Of a stretch of DNA of 64,000 nt, positions 1 through 12,642 are shown piece by piece. The DNA is from Nymphaea colorata. Taxonomy: Eukaryota > Streptophyta > Magnoliopsida > Nymphaeales > Nymphaeaceae. The notes under the pieces are model-generated. The model was not told the origin of the DNA, did no database searches, and saw only the letters and a list, made by a program, of their open reading frames with translations. The stretch spans positions 30,289,934 to 30,353,933 of the forward strand of contig NC_045138.2 of assembly GCF_008831285.2 (NCBI RefSeq), read 5' to 3'. Both the position numbers and the translations under genes were made by a program. The first letter of the stretch is position 1. Every line of letters begins with the position of its first letter.

Positions 1-152
1 CCCTCTGTCTTTTCCTTGCACTCAAGTTAATTCCTACTGCATGTGCCTTTGGACATACCTTTTTATATTTTAGGTAGTTTTTGTGTTTTAATTTTGTTAT
101 TTTCCATGATAGTTAATTCATTTGAACTTCAAATGTGCTTTGTTATTCTCTT

Positions 153-203
<51 letters not shown>

Positions 204-204
204 A
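153..204. repeat. Compound palindromic microsatellite (CA)n(TA)n(TG)n
   Basis: About ten CA units run directly into about seven TA units and then about nine TG units. CA and TG are reverse complements and TA is self-complementary, so the whole 52 bases can fold on itself as one hairpin or extrude as a cruciform. Confidence 0.95.
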
Positions 205-2785
205 TAATATTGATTCTAATCACTAAAGTTTAATTCAGATATCATGGCCGATTCTAATGACTAAATTTCTATGCAGATATCACGGTTGGTAGAGATGCAG
301 ACGCCTATATATATCCAAGGAGTTAGGCATCATCCTTACTTCCTGCTCAATCCTCAAGTGCCTTTTCCTTATTAAATTTCAATTTTAATATTTGAAGTTA
401 TTTTTTGACCGGCAATTAAGCATCCCATGAGGGATCTGCCTGACGTCAGTTTTCAATGGAAAAAAGAAGAAGACCATGCTACTGTCTAGTGAAGTTGCTG
501 CTGATGTCTCTCTCTCTCTCATATACACATACACAATCATGCATACGTTTGAACGGATCTATGCACTAATTATTCTATCCGCCTCCACGTGTATTGAGGA
601 AGCTTTGTTTATCATGTCAGTTGGTCTCGTCACTTTCAATGTACTATAATATTCATGACAAATCTCAACATCATATCTTGTAGGTGTTGGGAGAGCAGAG
701 GAGTATTTCCTTCTACTGCCCAACAGTGGGCCAAAGCCCTCACGCCTTCCTTTATCTTCTTAGGGTCTTGACATGCTTTTGATGCTTCAGAAAAAGTTGT
801 TGTTATGGTTCAATTTGTATATCGGTACTCTCTTTTTTCAGCACAAGGAGTTGGCGCGTAAGGAATTCAAAAAGAAACTGGCCGCCCCTGTCCCGCCCGC
901 TCAATGTGCCTTGGAGATATCATATCATGTATAGTGGGGATGCTAAAGGTGCAAGGGTATTTATTGGACTCAGCTTTAGCACATGAAGGTTAAAATATTG
1001 TATTGTTGAGTATCTAATGGCTAGTCTTCTTTCGCAATATTAGATCTAGTGCAGGATCCATGGCACTTCCTCCAAAGGTCCCGTGCCTATGTGACACAGG
1101 TGTGTGTGGATGTGGTGCATATTAGGGAAAAAACATGACTAAAGGTGTGACGAGTATATATATATATATGTAATATTTAATGAGTTATGATTTTACCAAT
1201 GATTCATAAAGCAAATTAATTGTCACCCACAACCGCATTAGTTCGTGTATGGCAACTTCTTGGAAACGTCCGTGTTACTTAACCCTGTACTTATATTTAG
1301 CGTGGATCTTTTGCCAGGAGAAATCTCCTACATGTGTATTTTTTTTTTCCTTGCACACAAGTGTTTCCGTAAGACCTAAAAGTTTGCAGTTTTGTGTTAT
1401 TGATTTTTGAAAAATTAATATTATAAGTTTCTTCTAATCAAATGAGCTATGTAGCTGAATAACCTTCGAATTCAGATATCCATAAGAAACTTCTACTTTG
1501 ACATGCACAACGTGAGAAATGGTCCAAATTTTTAAGCCCAGACAGACATAGGTCAAACGGGCCAGACTCATTATGTAGCGCGTCTCCAGTTTGATTCGTG
1601 AGGGCTATGCTTCTGTACTCAAAAGGGATGCTGCCTCTCCATGTTGCAAGTAAAAGCACTTGGAGATCTCATCTGCACTTGGAGATCTCATCTCCTGGAA
1701 CCAACACAGCTCTGGATTCTAAGGGCAACAAGAGGAGTGGGGGGTTGCCCTTCGGCTCTCGCTCAAATGGTGGGATTCATCCCTTTGCTCACCTCTAAAC
1801 CTCATTACAGATAACTCTGATTTTTTCTTTCCATGGACGTTTTTCAAACTTGGACAGGATGACAGATAGCATCTTACCCAGTGGCATTATCAAAGAAATA
1901 GCGAGTCCGGCGAATCTGCGTGCGTATCTTATGTCTACAACAGAAATTCAGCCTGCTTAGTTTCAATTATGGGCATGACGATTTGAAAAATAGATCACTC
2001 ATATATCAGCCTCAAAATTCCTCAGGATTACTGGACACATGATAATAATATGCTTTTTCCTATAACATTTTAAGCTTCACATATTGAGAAACAGTAGCGC
2101 ACACATTAGTGGGAATCAGGATCACCAACTGTTTAACCTTGCTAAGTTGCCTAACCATGATAATTCAGTTTAGTTGTTAGGGTATTTTCATTAACATACC
2201 ACTGACTCTTAAATCACCAACTATAGATAATGGAAATCATCCTCAACCACAAACTTTATATTTCTGCATCCTTTTCAGCCTTCATGATACTAACAGGAGG
2301 AGTTAAGTCTTTCACAGTTGAAAAGACACTAAAGGGGAAAAAAGGAGAGAGATTCTCAAGCTGGTGGGAATATCCAATATCAGTTATGCAGGGAACGTTT
2401 CCCCCTCTTTCTTCTTTTCCCCATTATGGCAGATACATCCTACTTTTACTCCATTTTGGATAGGATAAGTGCACTTTCTTAGTGGGGGCTGCATTTACTT
2501 GGAGGAATCGAAATCAAATTTTATTACTTCATTCATTCCGTGGAAGTTAACATGAAAAAAGACACGTTGCGGGCACCAATGAATGCATTTCTCTATCTGC
2601 TAGATTATGTCATCACCAAATTCCTCCACTTCTTTATGTTAATTGGACGGCGATTTAAAGTATTGAAGCAAGTATTTCTTTTCATCCATTGTTGGTTGGC
2701 TCTCTAATAGCTTTCCATGAGCCTCATCCCTTAGCGGATGTCAAATCATGCTCCACTTGATTTTGTGCTTCGACTTACCTTTTAA

Positions 2786-2939
2786 GGCGGTTTGGAAGCA
2801 TAAACATTTTGTGAATGTTTCATAACTCTATCTCAAAGATTGAAGCAAGTTCATGTAACAATAGTTATAGTATCTGGTCTCAATCTTTTGGGTAGATTAA
2901 TGAGACACTCACAAAGCGTCTATGCTGCCAAACGACCCC
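2786..2939. mobile_element. Tourist-like (PIF/Harbinger) MITE, 154 bp
   Basis: The left end GGCGGTTTGGAAGCATAAAC and the reverse complement of the right end, GGGGTCGTTTGGCAGCATAG, are diverged copies of one another, so the segment has terminal inverted repeats of about 30 bp. TAA sits immediately outside both ends (2783-2785 and 2940-2942), matching the 3-bp TAA/TTA target duplication of PIF/Harbinger elements. A GG-start TIR containing GTTTGG is typical of Tourist MITEs. There is no coding capacity. Several TIR mismatches suggest an old copy. Confidence 0.72.
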
Positions 2940-5900
2940 TAATCACATTTTCTATTCAAATGACCACACGAAATCTATAAACTCTAATAATTCTTAAACA
3001 GCATATTGTCTTCATGTAAAGGAATTCAGAATCGTAAGGCCCACTTCTGAAATCAAGGTCAAGCATTGGGCACTCGGATGAAAATTTCTGAATTGACTAT
3101 CAAACTTGCAATGGCCTAGCCTTCATGAGAGAAAAATTGAACATTGCGCTTCTTTTAGTAACTTCTCGGTTCAGTGCAAACAACGTGGCATGATCCACCA
3201 ACCTGATCATATGAGGACGTGGATTTTATTTCTTGAATTCCACTCGGCCGCAAACTTTTCTACTCTTTAGGGGCATTTGAACAATGGGCCGCTGAAACAT
3301 TTTCTTCCTACACCCAGCTGTTAACATGCTCTTCATGCAACAGACACTTGTTCAATTTGGAGTCATCGATCGATCTACCCATGCACTGTATTTGAATTAT
3401 GACTTAAGGAGGGAAAATATCTTAAAGGCTGAAAGCCCTTCCTCTTTCCCACTGCCCCTGAGCTGGTATGGGATTTATATGGAAACCAGAACACTTGACA
3501 ATTGAGCGTCATACATGCACTCAGAAAAATAATGCTCATGAGAATCAAACTAACAACCAAACTTTCAGTGGTCTTCGAGTTTAATCAACTATATGCTACA
3601 TCCCTCGAAGCACAGGTTACAACTTAAGGGGATAAGATAAAATGATGTAACAACCATCAACTAGAAACTTGAGTTCATAAGGTGAGAATATCATTTTTTT
3701 ATATTGAATAGTCTTGCTTCCGGATTTGGGTGAACATACAGTATATTTCAAGTGTCATGTTGTTTACAACTCAAGAAAAATAATACATTAAACCATGACA
3801 GTGACTGAAATTTGAAGCTCCAATTTCTTGAGGTGCTTTGCCACCCAATTGCTCTATAATTTTCTCGTGTTCGCAAGCATTTTCCGTTCAATACATGCTG
3901 CTGTCACGAGTGGGGAAAAGACTAATGAGAGAGGGCGTCAATCCCGCAGAGCAGGGCGCTAAAATTGGCAGTCGGAAGCTGATAGTCAACTAGCTAGGCA
4001 GCCATTAAAATCATATAGATCACTCCATAGATTTAGAACAAAACCAAGTTCTTATCTGAACGCAGATGCATATATTTAATAAGATGATAAAATGAAGCGC
4101 TGAACCAGAAAATCTTGTGCAAGAGAGAGAGAGAGAGCTTTTTTACCTTGTTTGAAGAAAGTCAGGAGTTCAATGTCTGGTCGTTGGTACTCCAGTGAAG
4201 TATATCATGAATTACCTTTTCTTGGAAGAAGAAAAAAAAACAAAAAAAACCAAAGTTTAAATAATGAAAAACCTTTCATTTCACTACTAAGTTAAAATAT
4301 GTTTCTATAAGTTTTATAATTTAAAACCCAAGTGGATTAACGAGTCAAAAATGACTTAGAACACCAAGAAAATTTCAAATCATTTTTTTTGACGTTTTGT
4401 CTATTTGGTCTCAGTTTTCTTTAAAAAAAATTCTTTCTTCTCCTAGTTTTTGAAACATTTAAGTGCTCAATATTCATCATCTGCTCATAAAAGAAAAGGT
4501 AAAGGACTCTATTTTTTTTATCTCAAGAAAATTCACCACAACCGTTTGTTTTTTTAATCTTATGCGTATCTAAAAACGTCACCATTTTGAAAATATTAAA
4601 AATTTAGGTGTCTTCCTGAAAATTTCAACTGTACAAAGAAGAGATGGCCACTTCACCACCTTTTCTTCCCCTTTATCCATTCCAACCCGATAATTGCTAA
4701 ATTTAAACATCTGAAAAAACAAAACTGAATTTTGGCTGAGGATATCTTAAATTTTATTAAAATGCGGAGGATATGAGAAATATATTGGCCATTTAATGAG
4801 AAGAACATTATATTCTTAAAACATAAAATTTGAAACCTGCATGTTAATTAGTGAAGAAACATGATGTGATTATGTTGCTTTTAAATTCATCTATTAAGCA
4901 AGAATATAGCATTTCTCGAGTATATATTGTCAAAACTGTTGTTATATTCTTCTTACCAAACAATTATTTTAATTATTAAGATAGCTCACTTTTACTTAAT
5001 TAAATTCTACTCATTTTCTTAAGAGAAATTAATTTGTAAACGTCAGCAAAATAAAAGAGGAGACACATCACTCCACTTACAGCCAAATAATGTGCCATAC
5101 GTCATACTTATCTTTTCGTTAAATTTATTAGAAAAAGGAAAGAAAGAAAGAAAGCATCTCTTTTAGAAAAGCATCCCAACTTTGATTCTATCAACTGTCG
5201 GCATAAAAAAATGTAACTTAATATTGCATTCCTTCCCTCAGTAATATTTCTTTTAAGAATTTATTGACTAAAAATGAACGGGTACTCCTGATGCATGGAA
5301 AAGTTTTATAACTAGGACTCAAAATTTTTGAGAAATTATATTTCGCCGTCCAATATATGAGTTGTTTAGTCGAAATCAATCATTTTCCAGCGTTTCAAGG
5401 GAGGTTGACCATATAAATTGAGTCAGAATGCTAAAAGATGCGTGAATAGATTAAAAATTGGTGACTTTTGAATGTGGAAAACCCAATTTTGTCATCCTAA
5501 AAGCTTAGGATTGTTAATTTTTTAATTCTTAAAATATGACACATACGTCATAGTTTTGGTACTTTAAGATTTTGTGAATTTTACATATCTTAACCAACAT
5601 GGGATATTTTGAAAAATACCAAAATCAGGTGGAATTAGCGCTGGTGAAAAACATACGCTTATACATAAAAAAAAAATGGTGCCTAAATGAAATATATATA
5701 CAAAGGAATTGAAATCAGTCGGTTACCTTTATGATCATAAAGTACGATTGTTTTTTTATTTTTGCTTCGTTAAAAACTGTCGCAAAAGGAAGCATTTGCA
5801 ACAACCAAGTGCTTACCTATGATTTCATGATATAAATCATTAAAAAAATAACCATTCAGCTATAGAAGTAGCTGGCTGAGATGTGTATATGAGTGTGAAA

Positions 5901-6450
5901 AAGTGAACGAAAAAGTGAACATGTTGACGCAGTCATCTAACTAATTAATTAACAGTCATGAAGCTTCATGCTCGATCGGAGCGGCCATTATGTTTCAAAC
6001 GTCGTCTTACCTTTCTCGTTCTTCTTAAGAGCTTCGGGTACATGCTTTCCTTTTGTTGATTTTGGAGTCAAACATTTGAATACAGGAAGGAAAAGTATGA
6101 AAGCTGCCAAAACACCCCGTTGAATTATTAGGTCGATCCAGAAGCCATTGTAGAAACGAAGGAAGAAAAGAGAAAAAACAAAAGTCAGTTAACCAAGAGG
6201 CCCTTCAGTTTTTCTTAGATGATAACTGCCCTTCCCCCTTTACTCTTGCTCTCAGAGTATAGTGTTGCTTTGGAACCTAGGCGGAAAGTGGTACATTCAT
6301 CAACTGAAGTATAATGTATCTACACTTTACAGTTCAGAATAATAGCGACAACCGGACTTTCACTGACAAACAATTTAGCCAGTTATGCTATGACGGTCTC
6401 CTCCAAATAAAATAAAAAGGAAAGTCAGATCCAAAACAGTCATGGTTGGT

Positions 6451-6762
6451 AGAGCTGCACATGAGCCAAGTCGAGCTCGACTCAGAAAACTCGAGTTCAA
6501 TCTCAACTCAAACTCGAGCCGAGCTTGACAAAACAAGCTCGAGCTCGAACCCAACTCGTTTAATTTGTTTATGTTAAGCATGTCTCGTTTCTTTTAACTT
6601 GTTTAGTTGCCACTCGTTTATATTTTTTCATTAACAATACTCATTGTGTAATTGAGCCGAGTCGAGTTCTTACAGCTCAAACTCGACTCGTTTAACATTT
6701 CGACCACACATTTGAACTCAAACTTAAGGTGAGTTTGAGCCAAGCTCGAACTGTGCGACCGT
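6451..6762. mobile_element. Degenerate TCGAG-rich inverted-repeat element
   Basis: This segment is crowded with CTCGAG, GAGCTCGA and GACTCG words and starts AGAGCTGCACATGAGCC. Its far end, read on the other strand, begins ACGGTCGCACAGTTCGAGC, a weak inverted match. The opening resembles the 15-bp inverted ends of the element at 25400, so I infer one family, probably a non-autonomous DNA transposon of hAT type. No target duplication is visible and the edges are approximate. Confidence 0.4.
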
Positions 6763-7317
6763 GAGCTTTGCAATTTTGAACCCTCACTCACCCTCCAACA
6801 ACAAGAACTTTCGATTGAAACTGCACTTTCCTTTTTGATAGCTTCCAAAAAGCAAGATAGAATCTGAGGCTGCAGCCCAGGTCAATGGAAGCTGTGAAAT
6901 TCAAACCGGTTGACTTCATTATGGCTCCAACTGAAGAAAATGAAACATATGCATGTGCATTTATCTCCCGTCATTTCGGTTTTGACAACAAAGAAACGGA
7001 AATGGGAATTCATGAATGCCGCGCTGCAAACTGCTCAGTCAATGTAATAGCTTTTGAAGTCAATCTGTAGTTTTCTTTAATTTTTACAAGTTCATCTTTA
7101 CATAACACTAGTCAAATTGATTTGATGATTAAATGACCCACAACTTGCATTTTCTAGTGTCTGTTAAGTTTTCAGCATATTTCCAGCTCTTGAAGACTTG
7201 AAGTATGAAAGCCAAAAATAACGCAACTTACAACGTGAGAAATGAGTTGTCTGAATAAAGAGCATATAATGAGGAGAGAGAAAAGAATTGTATCAATCAT
7301 CACAAAGTTAAATGATC

Positions 7318-7320
<3 letters not shown>

Positions 7321-7354
<34 letters not shown>
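7321..7354. repeat. (AT)17 microsatellite
   Basis: A pure AT dinucleotide run of 34 bases. A second, 22-base run lies at 7914-7935 and continues into GT repeats. Confidence 0.95.
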
Positions 7355-7357
<3 letters not shown>

Positions 7358-9596
7358 ATAGGTCAAGAACAAAAATAAACCCTTTAAATATGATATTTAA
7401 AGCCTTTTTTAAATCTAACCTTACTAATAATATGATCTGAAGGATAGGTTGATGCAAAATATAAATTAAGTTGACTATTTTTTTGAGTTTTAATAATGCT
7501 TTTATAATAAGCAAAAAATGAATGACTCTCTTTGCATCTAGGAGGCCGGATGACATTATCTTCATATTGCAAGCCATGGCAGTTGGTAGTTAGATGTGAA
7601 AGTATCGGCTTGATTCCATCGTGTGTGCTCTGACCATAAGCTATTCAAGCAAACTATTTGCTGGTCAAAAAAATTGATGCATATCTATGCCGTTTTAAAC
7701 TGTGTTGCTTTATAATAACATACATATATTTAATTTATATATTGAACATAGGAGATAGAATTCTTTATTTGGAGAAAAATAACTTATTTGTCGAACTGGA
7801 GGCGGCAATTTATTTGTTTTGCACATTTCAGTCGTATTAATCACAACCCTTTTTGTGAAAAAGGATACAGTACGCCAAATTATTGAACGCTTAAATTTCG
7901 GCGCCGACCAGAAATATATATATATATATATATATGTGTGTGGTGTGTGAAGAGTAAAATATATACGTGTGGAAAGGAAAATATGCGTACATGTATGAAT
8001 AAAGTATTTTCTGGCCACTTTCCCGCAAATTGAACGACCTAGCTGATGGACAGTCGACTTCATGTTTTTTTTTTCCAAATAAAAATAGGTTTCCAATTCA
8101 ACCCGAAATATTTTGACAAAAAATTACGTACTTTTAAGGTGACTTTGGATGACATCATCTATAAACTTGGTTTTGTGAAAATCAAGTTTTTGAAAAACTG
8201 ATTCAAAACTCAGTTTTGTAAACTTGATTTAGTTGTTGGGATGACAAGTGAAAAAATTTGTTTAAAAGCAAAAATTAACCTTACCTGAAAAATTCGTGTG
8301 AAATCTGCTTTTTCAGGGTTTTTATGAAAACCAACCAGATTTTTATGTCGCATTGGGTTAGAGGGTGACGGCCGGAGAAAAAGTAGAGGGTGGCGGCCGG
8401 AGAAAAGTAGAGAAGGGCTTTGGGTTATCTGGCGGTGAGGTGTTTCTCAAGATGACGATGAAAAAAAAAAAAAAAAACCACACGAACTGTCGGAAAAGAC
8501 TAATAAAGTGTTCAAATTTGACCGATCCGTCGATCCACACGCATAGCGCCGGCCAGCACCACTGTAAGGCCAAGAAATTGACTCGGATGGGATTGTTGCT
8601 GTTTGTCCTAATTTTCATTTTCCACGTACGTATCTTAGATTTGATGAGCACCAATACATAATAATAAACTGAATTATGCGAAGAAATTTTTTTAAAAAAT
8701 TATGTGGTTTGTGTGGGCAACTGACCACACAAATTCTTAGCTAATTATTTGAATTCGTATTTTGATGGAACCCTCTCGCTCGTCGCTCTACAGCTACGAA
8801 AGCTAAGATGGTTTAAGGCGGCCGGGCGTTTCGCCGTTGGAATTTGAAGAAAGAGCTGTGTATTAGTGAAGCACTAGCTAGCTCGATTGAGTTAGGTGGG
8901 CGCGAAAATGGGCCATGCATGCATGGACTTTGATGATGCTGGAGATGTTCCTAAAGCAGCATTCCAACTCGACGAATGCGTTATGTCCCTTTTCATACTA
9001 CGATCTCATGTTCTCTGTTTATATATTATACCAAACTATATATCATCGGTCAGCAGCTCCCTCCCACCTTTAATCTGTAGCTTCCAAAGCATGTTCACAT
9101 TCAATGACAATCCACAACTACACCATTTGATTTGCTACTGTTCTTCCATTAGAACCGCTTAAGTGCATCTATGGGAAAGAGTTCGAAGCAAGATTGCGAT
9201 GAATTGGGTGATGGGTTGAATAGATCATAAGTTCTGATAACTTGTTAGTTTTTATGGGGAGGATCCGAGCATGAAATTTAACCGACATGAATGGTCAAAC
9301 AGTTCGGTTGAGCAAGCGTTTTTGTTGATTGGTGTGTCGATTTATCAAGTAGAGCATGCAATTCTGTAAGGGCAATGAGAGAACCAGTCTCCAATTCTGG
9401 TAGATATTGTAGTATAATTGTTCTCAGTTGTGGTAATACAAAATCGACACGATGAGAAATCTCAGTTTTACAATCTTAATTCTGCAACTAAGTACGTCAG
9501 CTGCAACTCTTTCTGTCACAAATTAGCTTCTCGGAAGTCTCTACCGATCTCCTACGTACATATTCTTGAAGCCATTAATCTTTTTCTTCGATCACC

Positions 9597-9650
9597 TCAA
9601 ATCCTGCATAAACGCCAAACAATGCAGTTAGAGGGACAGATCTACATAGA

Positions 9651-9692
<42 letters not shown>

Positions 9693-10198
9693 TAAATTAC
9701 TGGATATATTCGACGCTGATTCTTTGACTGGGGATGCGGGAGATGGCACCAAAGGCATCGGCGGAGAGCAGAAGGGTGGAAGAGCAGGGATAGCGGCGGC
9801 AGGCGTCGACGACGACGACGTCGACGTAACCGGCCTTGCAGGGTCTGGAGTCTCCCGCGAGGCACCTGACCCTGTACCTCCTCCCGCACGCAGCACCATT
9901 GTCCCACATCACCTCACTCACGCTCACAAACATGCTGTTCGCCGGAAACCTGGACTGGTCGTTCCCCCAACACCTCGTCGCTGCAGCAAACCATTCATTC
10001 ATGTGATCATCAGCAACAAAAGCAAACTATCAGAAGCAAGAGGTCGGATGCCGTTAGTGGGCATACGATGGGCTTACGTATGTAGGGAGAGTAGTAGGCC
10101 GAGGCGGTGCCAACGTCCCCTGATACTGCAGACGTCTGCAGCAGCACTAGGAGCAGCATCGTGCGCAGGCAAAGCTTCATCGTCTTCTCCATCGTCAT
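9597..10198 (-). CDS. EG45-like domain (plant natriuretic peptide-like) secreted protein, copy 1
   Basis: Three exons on the minus strand, read in order 10198-10079/8, 9980-9701 and 9603-9597, give a 135-residue protein. Introns are 97 nt each, with donors GTAAGC and GTAATT and acceptors GCAG. Exon 1 encodes a basic n-region and a hydrophobic core (residues about 8-26), i.e. a signal peptide. The mature part is a six-cysteine double-psi beta-barrel like the expansin N-domain: RCWG, WDNGAACGRRYRVRC, RPC, VVDAC and YPC are the landmarks. The last exon adds only Gln(part)-Ile-stop, the usual QI ending of this family. EG45-like/PNP proteins are apoplastic, lack the expansin cellulose-binding domain, and are tied to water and ion balance and stress signalling in the few members studied. 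ATG 10198 is the first in frame after the predicted transcription start. Function of this copy is inferred only from family. Confidence 0.88.
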
Positions 10199-10300
10199 CT
10201 CAAGGAGCAGGGGTTTGAAGTGGTGTAGCTTTCGTGCTCGAGTTCGAGTACGCTCGTATGCCCGTGTTCTATACTTTTAGCATTTGCCCTTACGAAGCCA

Positions 10301-10309
10301 TTTATATAG
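10301..10309 (-). promoter_or_regulatory. TATA box of EG45-like copy 1
   Basis: On the minus strand the sequence reads CTATATAAA, a strong plant TATA box. It lies about 100 bases upstream of the ATG at 10198, which predicts a transcription start near 10275 and a 5' leader of about 75 bases. A CT-rich tract lies just further upstream (about 10340-10370). Confidence 0.75.
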
Positions 10310-10460
10310 GCTGCTGTAGAAAGTTTTTCATATGATCTTTTTTTTTCTCTCTCTCTCTCTCTCTCTCTCTGCCGGCGTGCTCATGACATAGTGGATGATG
10401 AAAGCGCAGTAATGGATGACCAAACGACCAACGTCCCCATGGCTTTCTTTCTCTCTCTTT

Positions 10461-10790
10461 GATTTTCTGTTTCTAACTTGTATATTTTGTTCTTTTATCT
10501 TGTTGATTTTCTGTTTCTAACTTGTATATTTTGTTCTTTTATCTTGTTTTTGCGGTTTGATCTTGTATTTATGACACTTTTTGTCTCCAAATTTTGTTAT
10601 ATATTTTCATTTTATCGGTTCTCTTTCACTTTCACTCTCTCTCCCGCCCCTTTCTACTCTCTCTCTACCCTCTCCCATCTGTTTACTCTTTCTCTACCCT
10701 CTTATTATATTTTATTGTGCTGCTAACTTATATTTACGGTTTGTTCTTGTAGTTAAGGAACTTTTTATTCTCAAATTTTGTTATATATTT
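10461..10790. repeat. Nested tandem duplications upstream of EG45-like copy 1
   Basis: A 44-bp unit beginning GATTTTCTGTTTCTAACTTG is perfectly repeated at 10461 and 10505. A second, diverged duplication pairs CGGTTTGATCTTGTA near 10553 with CGGTTTGTTCTTGTA near 10737, about 184 bp apart, and includes the downstream AAATTTTGTTATATATTT. Both lie in the pyrimidine-rich region 5' of the gene. Confidence 0.85.
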
Positions 10791-11973
10791 CCAATCTCTT
10801 GACTCTTTCTCTTTTTCTCTCTGTATCGAAAAAGGGTGGTGGATCACGCACCATGATATGTCTTTTTGGGATGATATGCATCAGTTCATGATATACATTA
10901 ATATTAACTTAATGTAAGGTTGAGATCGAATCTATAAGCAGATTTTTTAGTTAACGTGGATGAGAGCAATCTTCACATGAAGTGCTTGATCGACTGTAGA
11001 TTTAATGGCTTTGTGATTATGTCATCAGCTAGTGGGGAGAAAGCGAGTGATACTTATGATTGGTTCACGTGAGGTTAATACGGGGCTTGATATCATTGAT
11101 TAGGAAAGTTATAAAATTTCTTAATGGTACTTTTATACAAGCCTTTAGCCTTTTCAAAGCCGGTGCTCCTTTTTTATATATTGCATGTGATGTCGTTCTT
11201 TGGTTTATCGTCATCCAAAAAGCTCAGTGTAGTTAGATATCAAAACTGACTTCTTCTTCCTCGTCTTATCTCTCTCTCTCTCTCTCTCTCTCGTCGTTAG
11301 TTTATTGTTAGCACTTAAAAAGAATGATTTTGTACATTATATATATCTTGTCAACTATCAATTGAGTAAACACCCCATCTTGGTTGCATCTAAGAACTCG
11401 ATCCTAGTTATATACACCGTTCTAGTGTATGAAATTTCATACGTTATTTTAATAATGACAAAAATATTTATGATTAATACAAAAAAACTTTTTATAAAGA
11501 CAAAAAAAGAAAACCACAAAAAAATGATTTGAGAGTTAAATAAATGTAACATTTGTTAGTATATATATATATATATATTGTTATAACTAATATACCCAAT
11601 TAAGTAGTAAAAAAATGTTTTTATTTTTTTCATTCCGTTCATAGTTCATAGGGTTATCTCATTATCTCATAAATATTTTATGATCTCATAAACATTATCT
11701 CATACTTATGTTTAACGTTATCTAATATGTCAGTTTGTTATCTCATAAATATTATCTTATACATCCGTCTGTTATTTCAATATCTCATAAATCTTTTGTT
11801 ATTTCATCAACATCATATAGAAGTTAGGGGGCTTGGTGTGGTCAACGGCTGCCAGCCATGTTTGGAGAATCGAGAGCAGCACATGTTGTGGAAATCCTAC
11901 TTTTCTTTTTTTGACTCCACACTACATTTGGCTAGCACATTATGCATGCCAATCCTGACTACTTTAAAAAGTC

Positions 11974-12131
<158 letters not shown>

Positions 12132-12642
12132 AGCACAGACACATATATGTATGTGGTGGAACATATTTTTTGTGCCTTAATATATGTGCCAGTGGCCCAT
12201 AAAATGAAAGGGATGGTTGAACGAGGATTCTTTCTCATTTTATGTGGCGCTAAGGAAGTGGGTATGCTGCAACGATGCACGCACCATCCCAACATTTATA
12301 TTCAATCTCACTTGAGAGGCTGGAAATGGGCCTTAGTGGATCACCCATTTGCGTACTTCTTCAATATAATTGAACCGACCCCTACAAGGCTACCTAGCTG
12401 TGATCATCAACATCCACTAACGTGCCCACCTATTTTTTTTTTTTAAAGTATGTAGATTTGATGGCCTGGCCTAAGGATTTCTGCTCTTGCTTATATATAT
12501 TTATTTATATCCTTGTCTTTTTAAAGTCATTCAACCATGTGATTCACATATTTTTCTTTTTATTTTTCTTTTAACCATTCATTTGCTTCATTTGCTTTCG
12601 AAAAATAACATTAGTTAGATGGTTAACTCACTTGCGCCAATA

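Larger units (their letters stand above)
1..9596. other. Gene-free left region with old repeats
   Basis: I see no supportable gene here. The open frames are short, lack family resemblance and have no matching splice partners. The stretch from about 4.2 to 6.0 kb is especially AT-rich and featureless. What can be recognised is listed separately: a compound CA/TA/TG microsatellite, a Tourist-like MITE at 2786, a TCGAG-rich inverted element at 6451 and (TA)n tracts near 7321 and 7914. A short CT run lies near 507-525, and a 19-bp tandem repeat (GCACTTGGAGATCTCATCT type) lies near 1656-1693. Degenerate repeats shared with other parts of the window occur near 1700-1800 and 8710-8745. Confidence 0.6.

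Noticed and set aside
8365-8661. 98-codon frames on both strands around the poly-A at 8460
   Set aside because: They are complementary shadows with low-complexity Lys/Phe runs and no family resemblance.
9418-10218. 266-codon plus-strand open frame
   Set aside because: It is the antisense shadow of the GC-rich EG45-like exons and runs through a GA microsatellite; the minus strand has the clear domain and splice signals.
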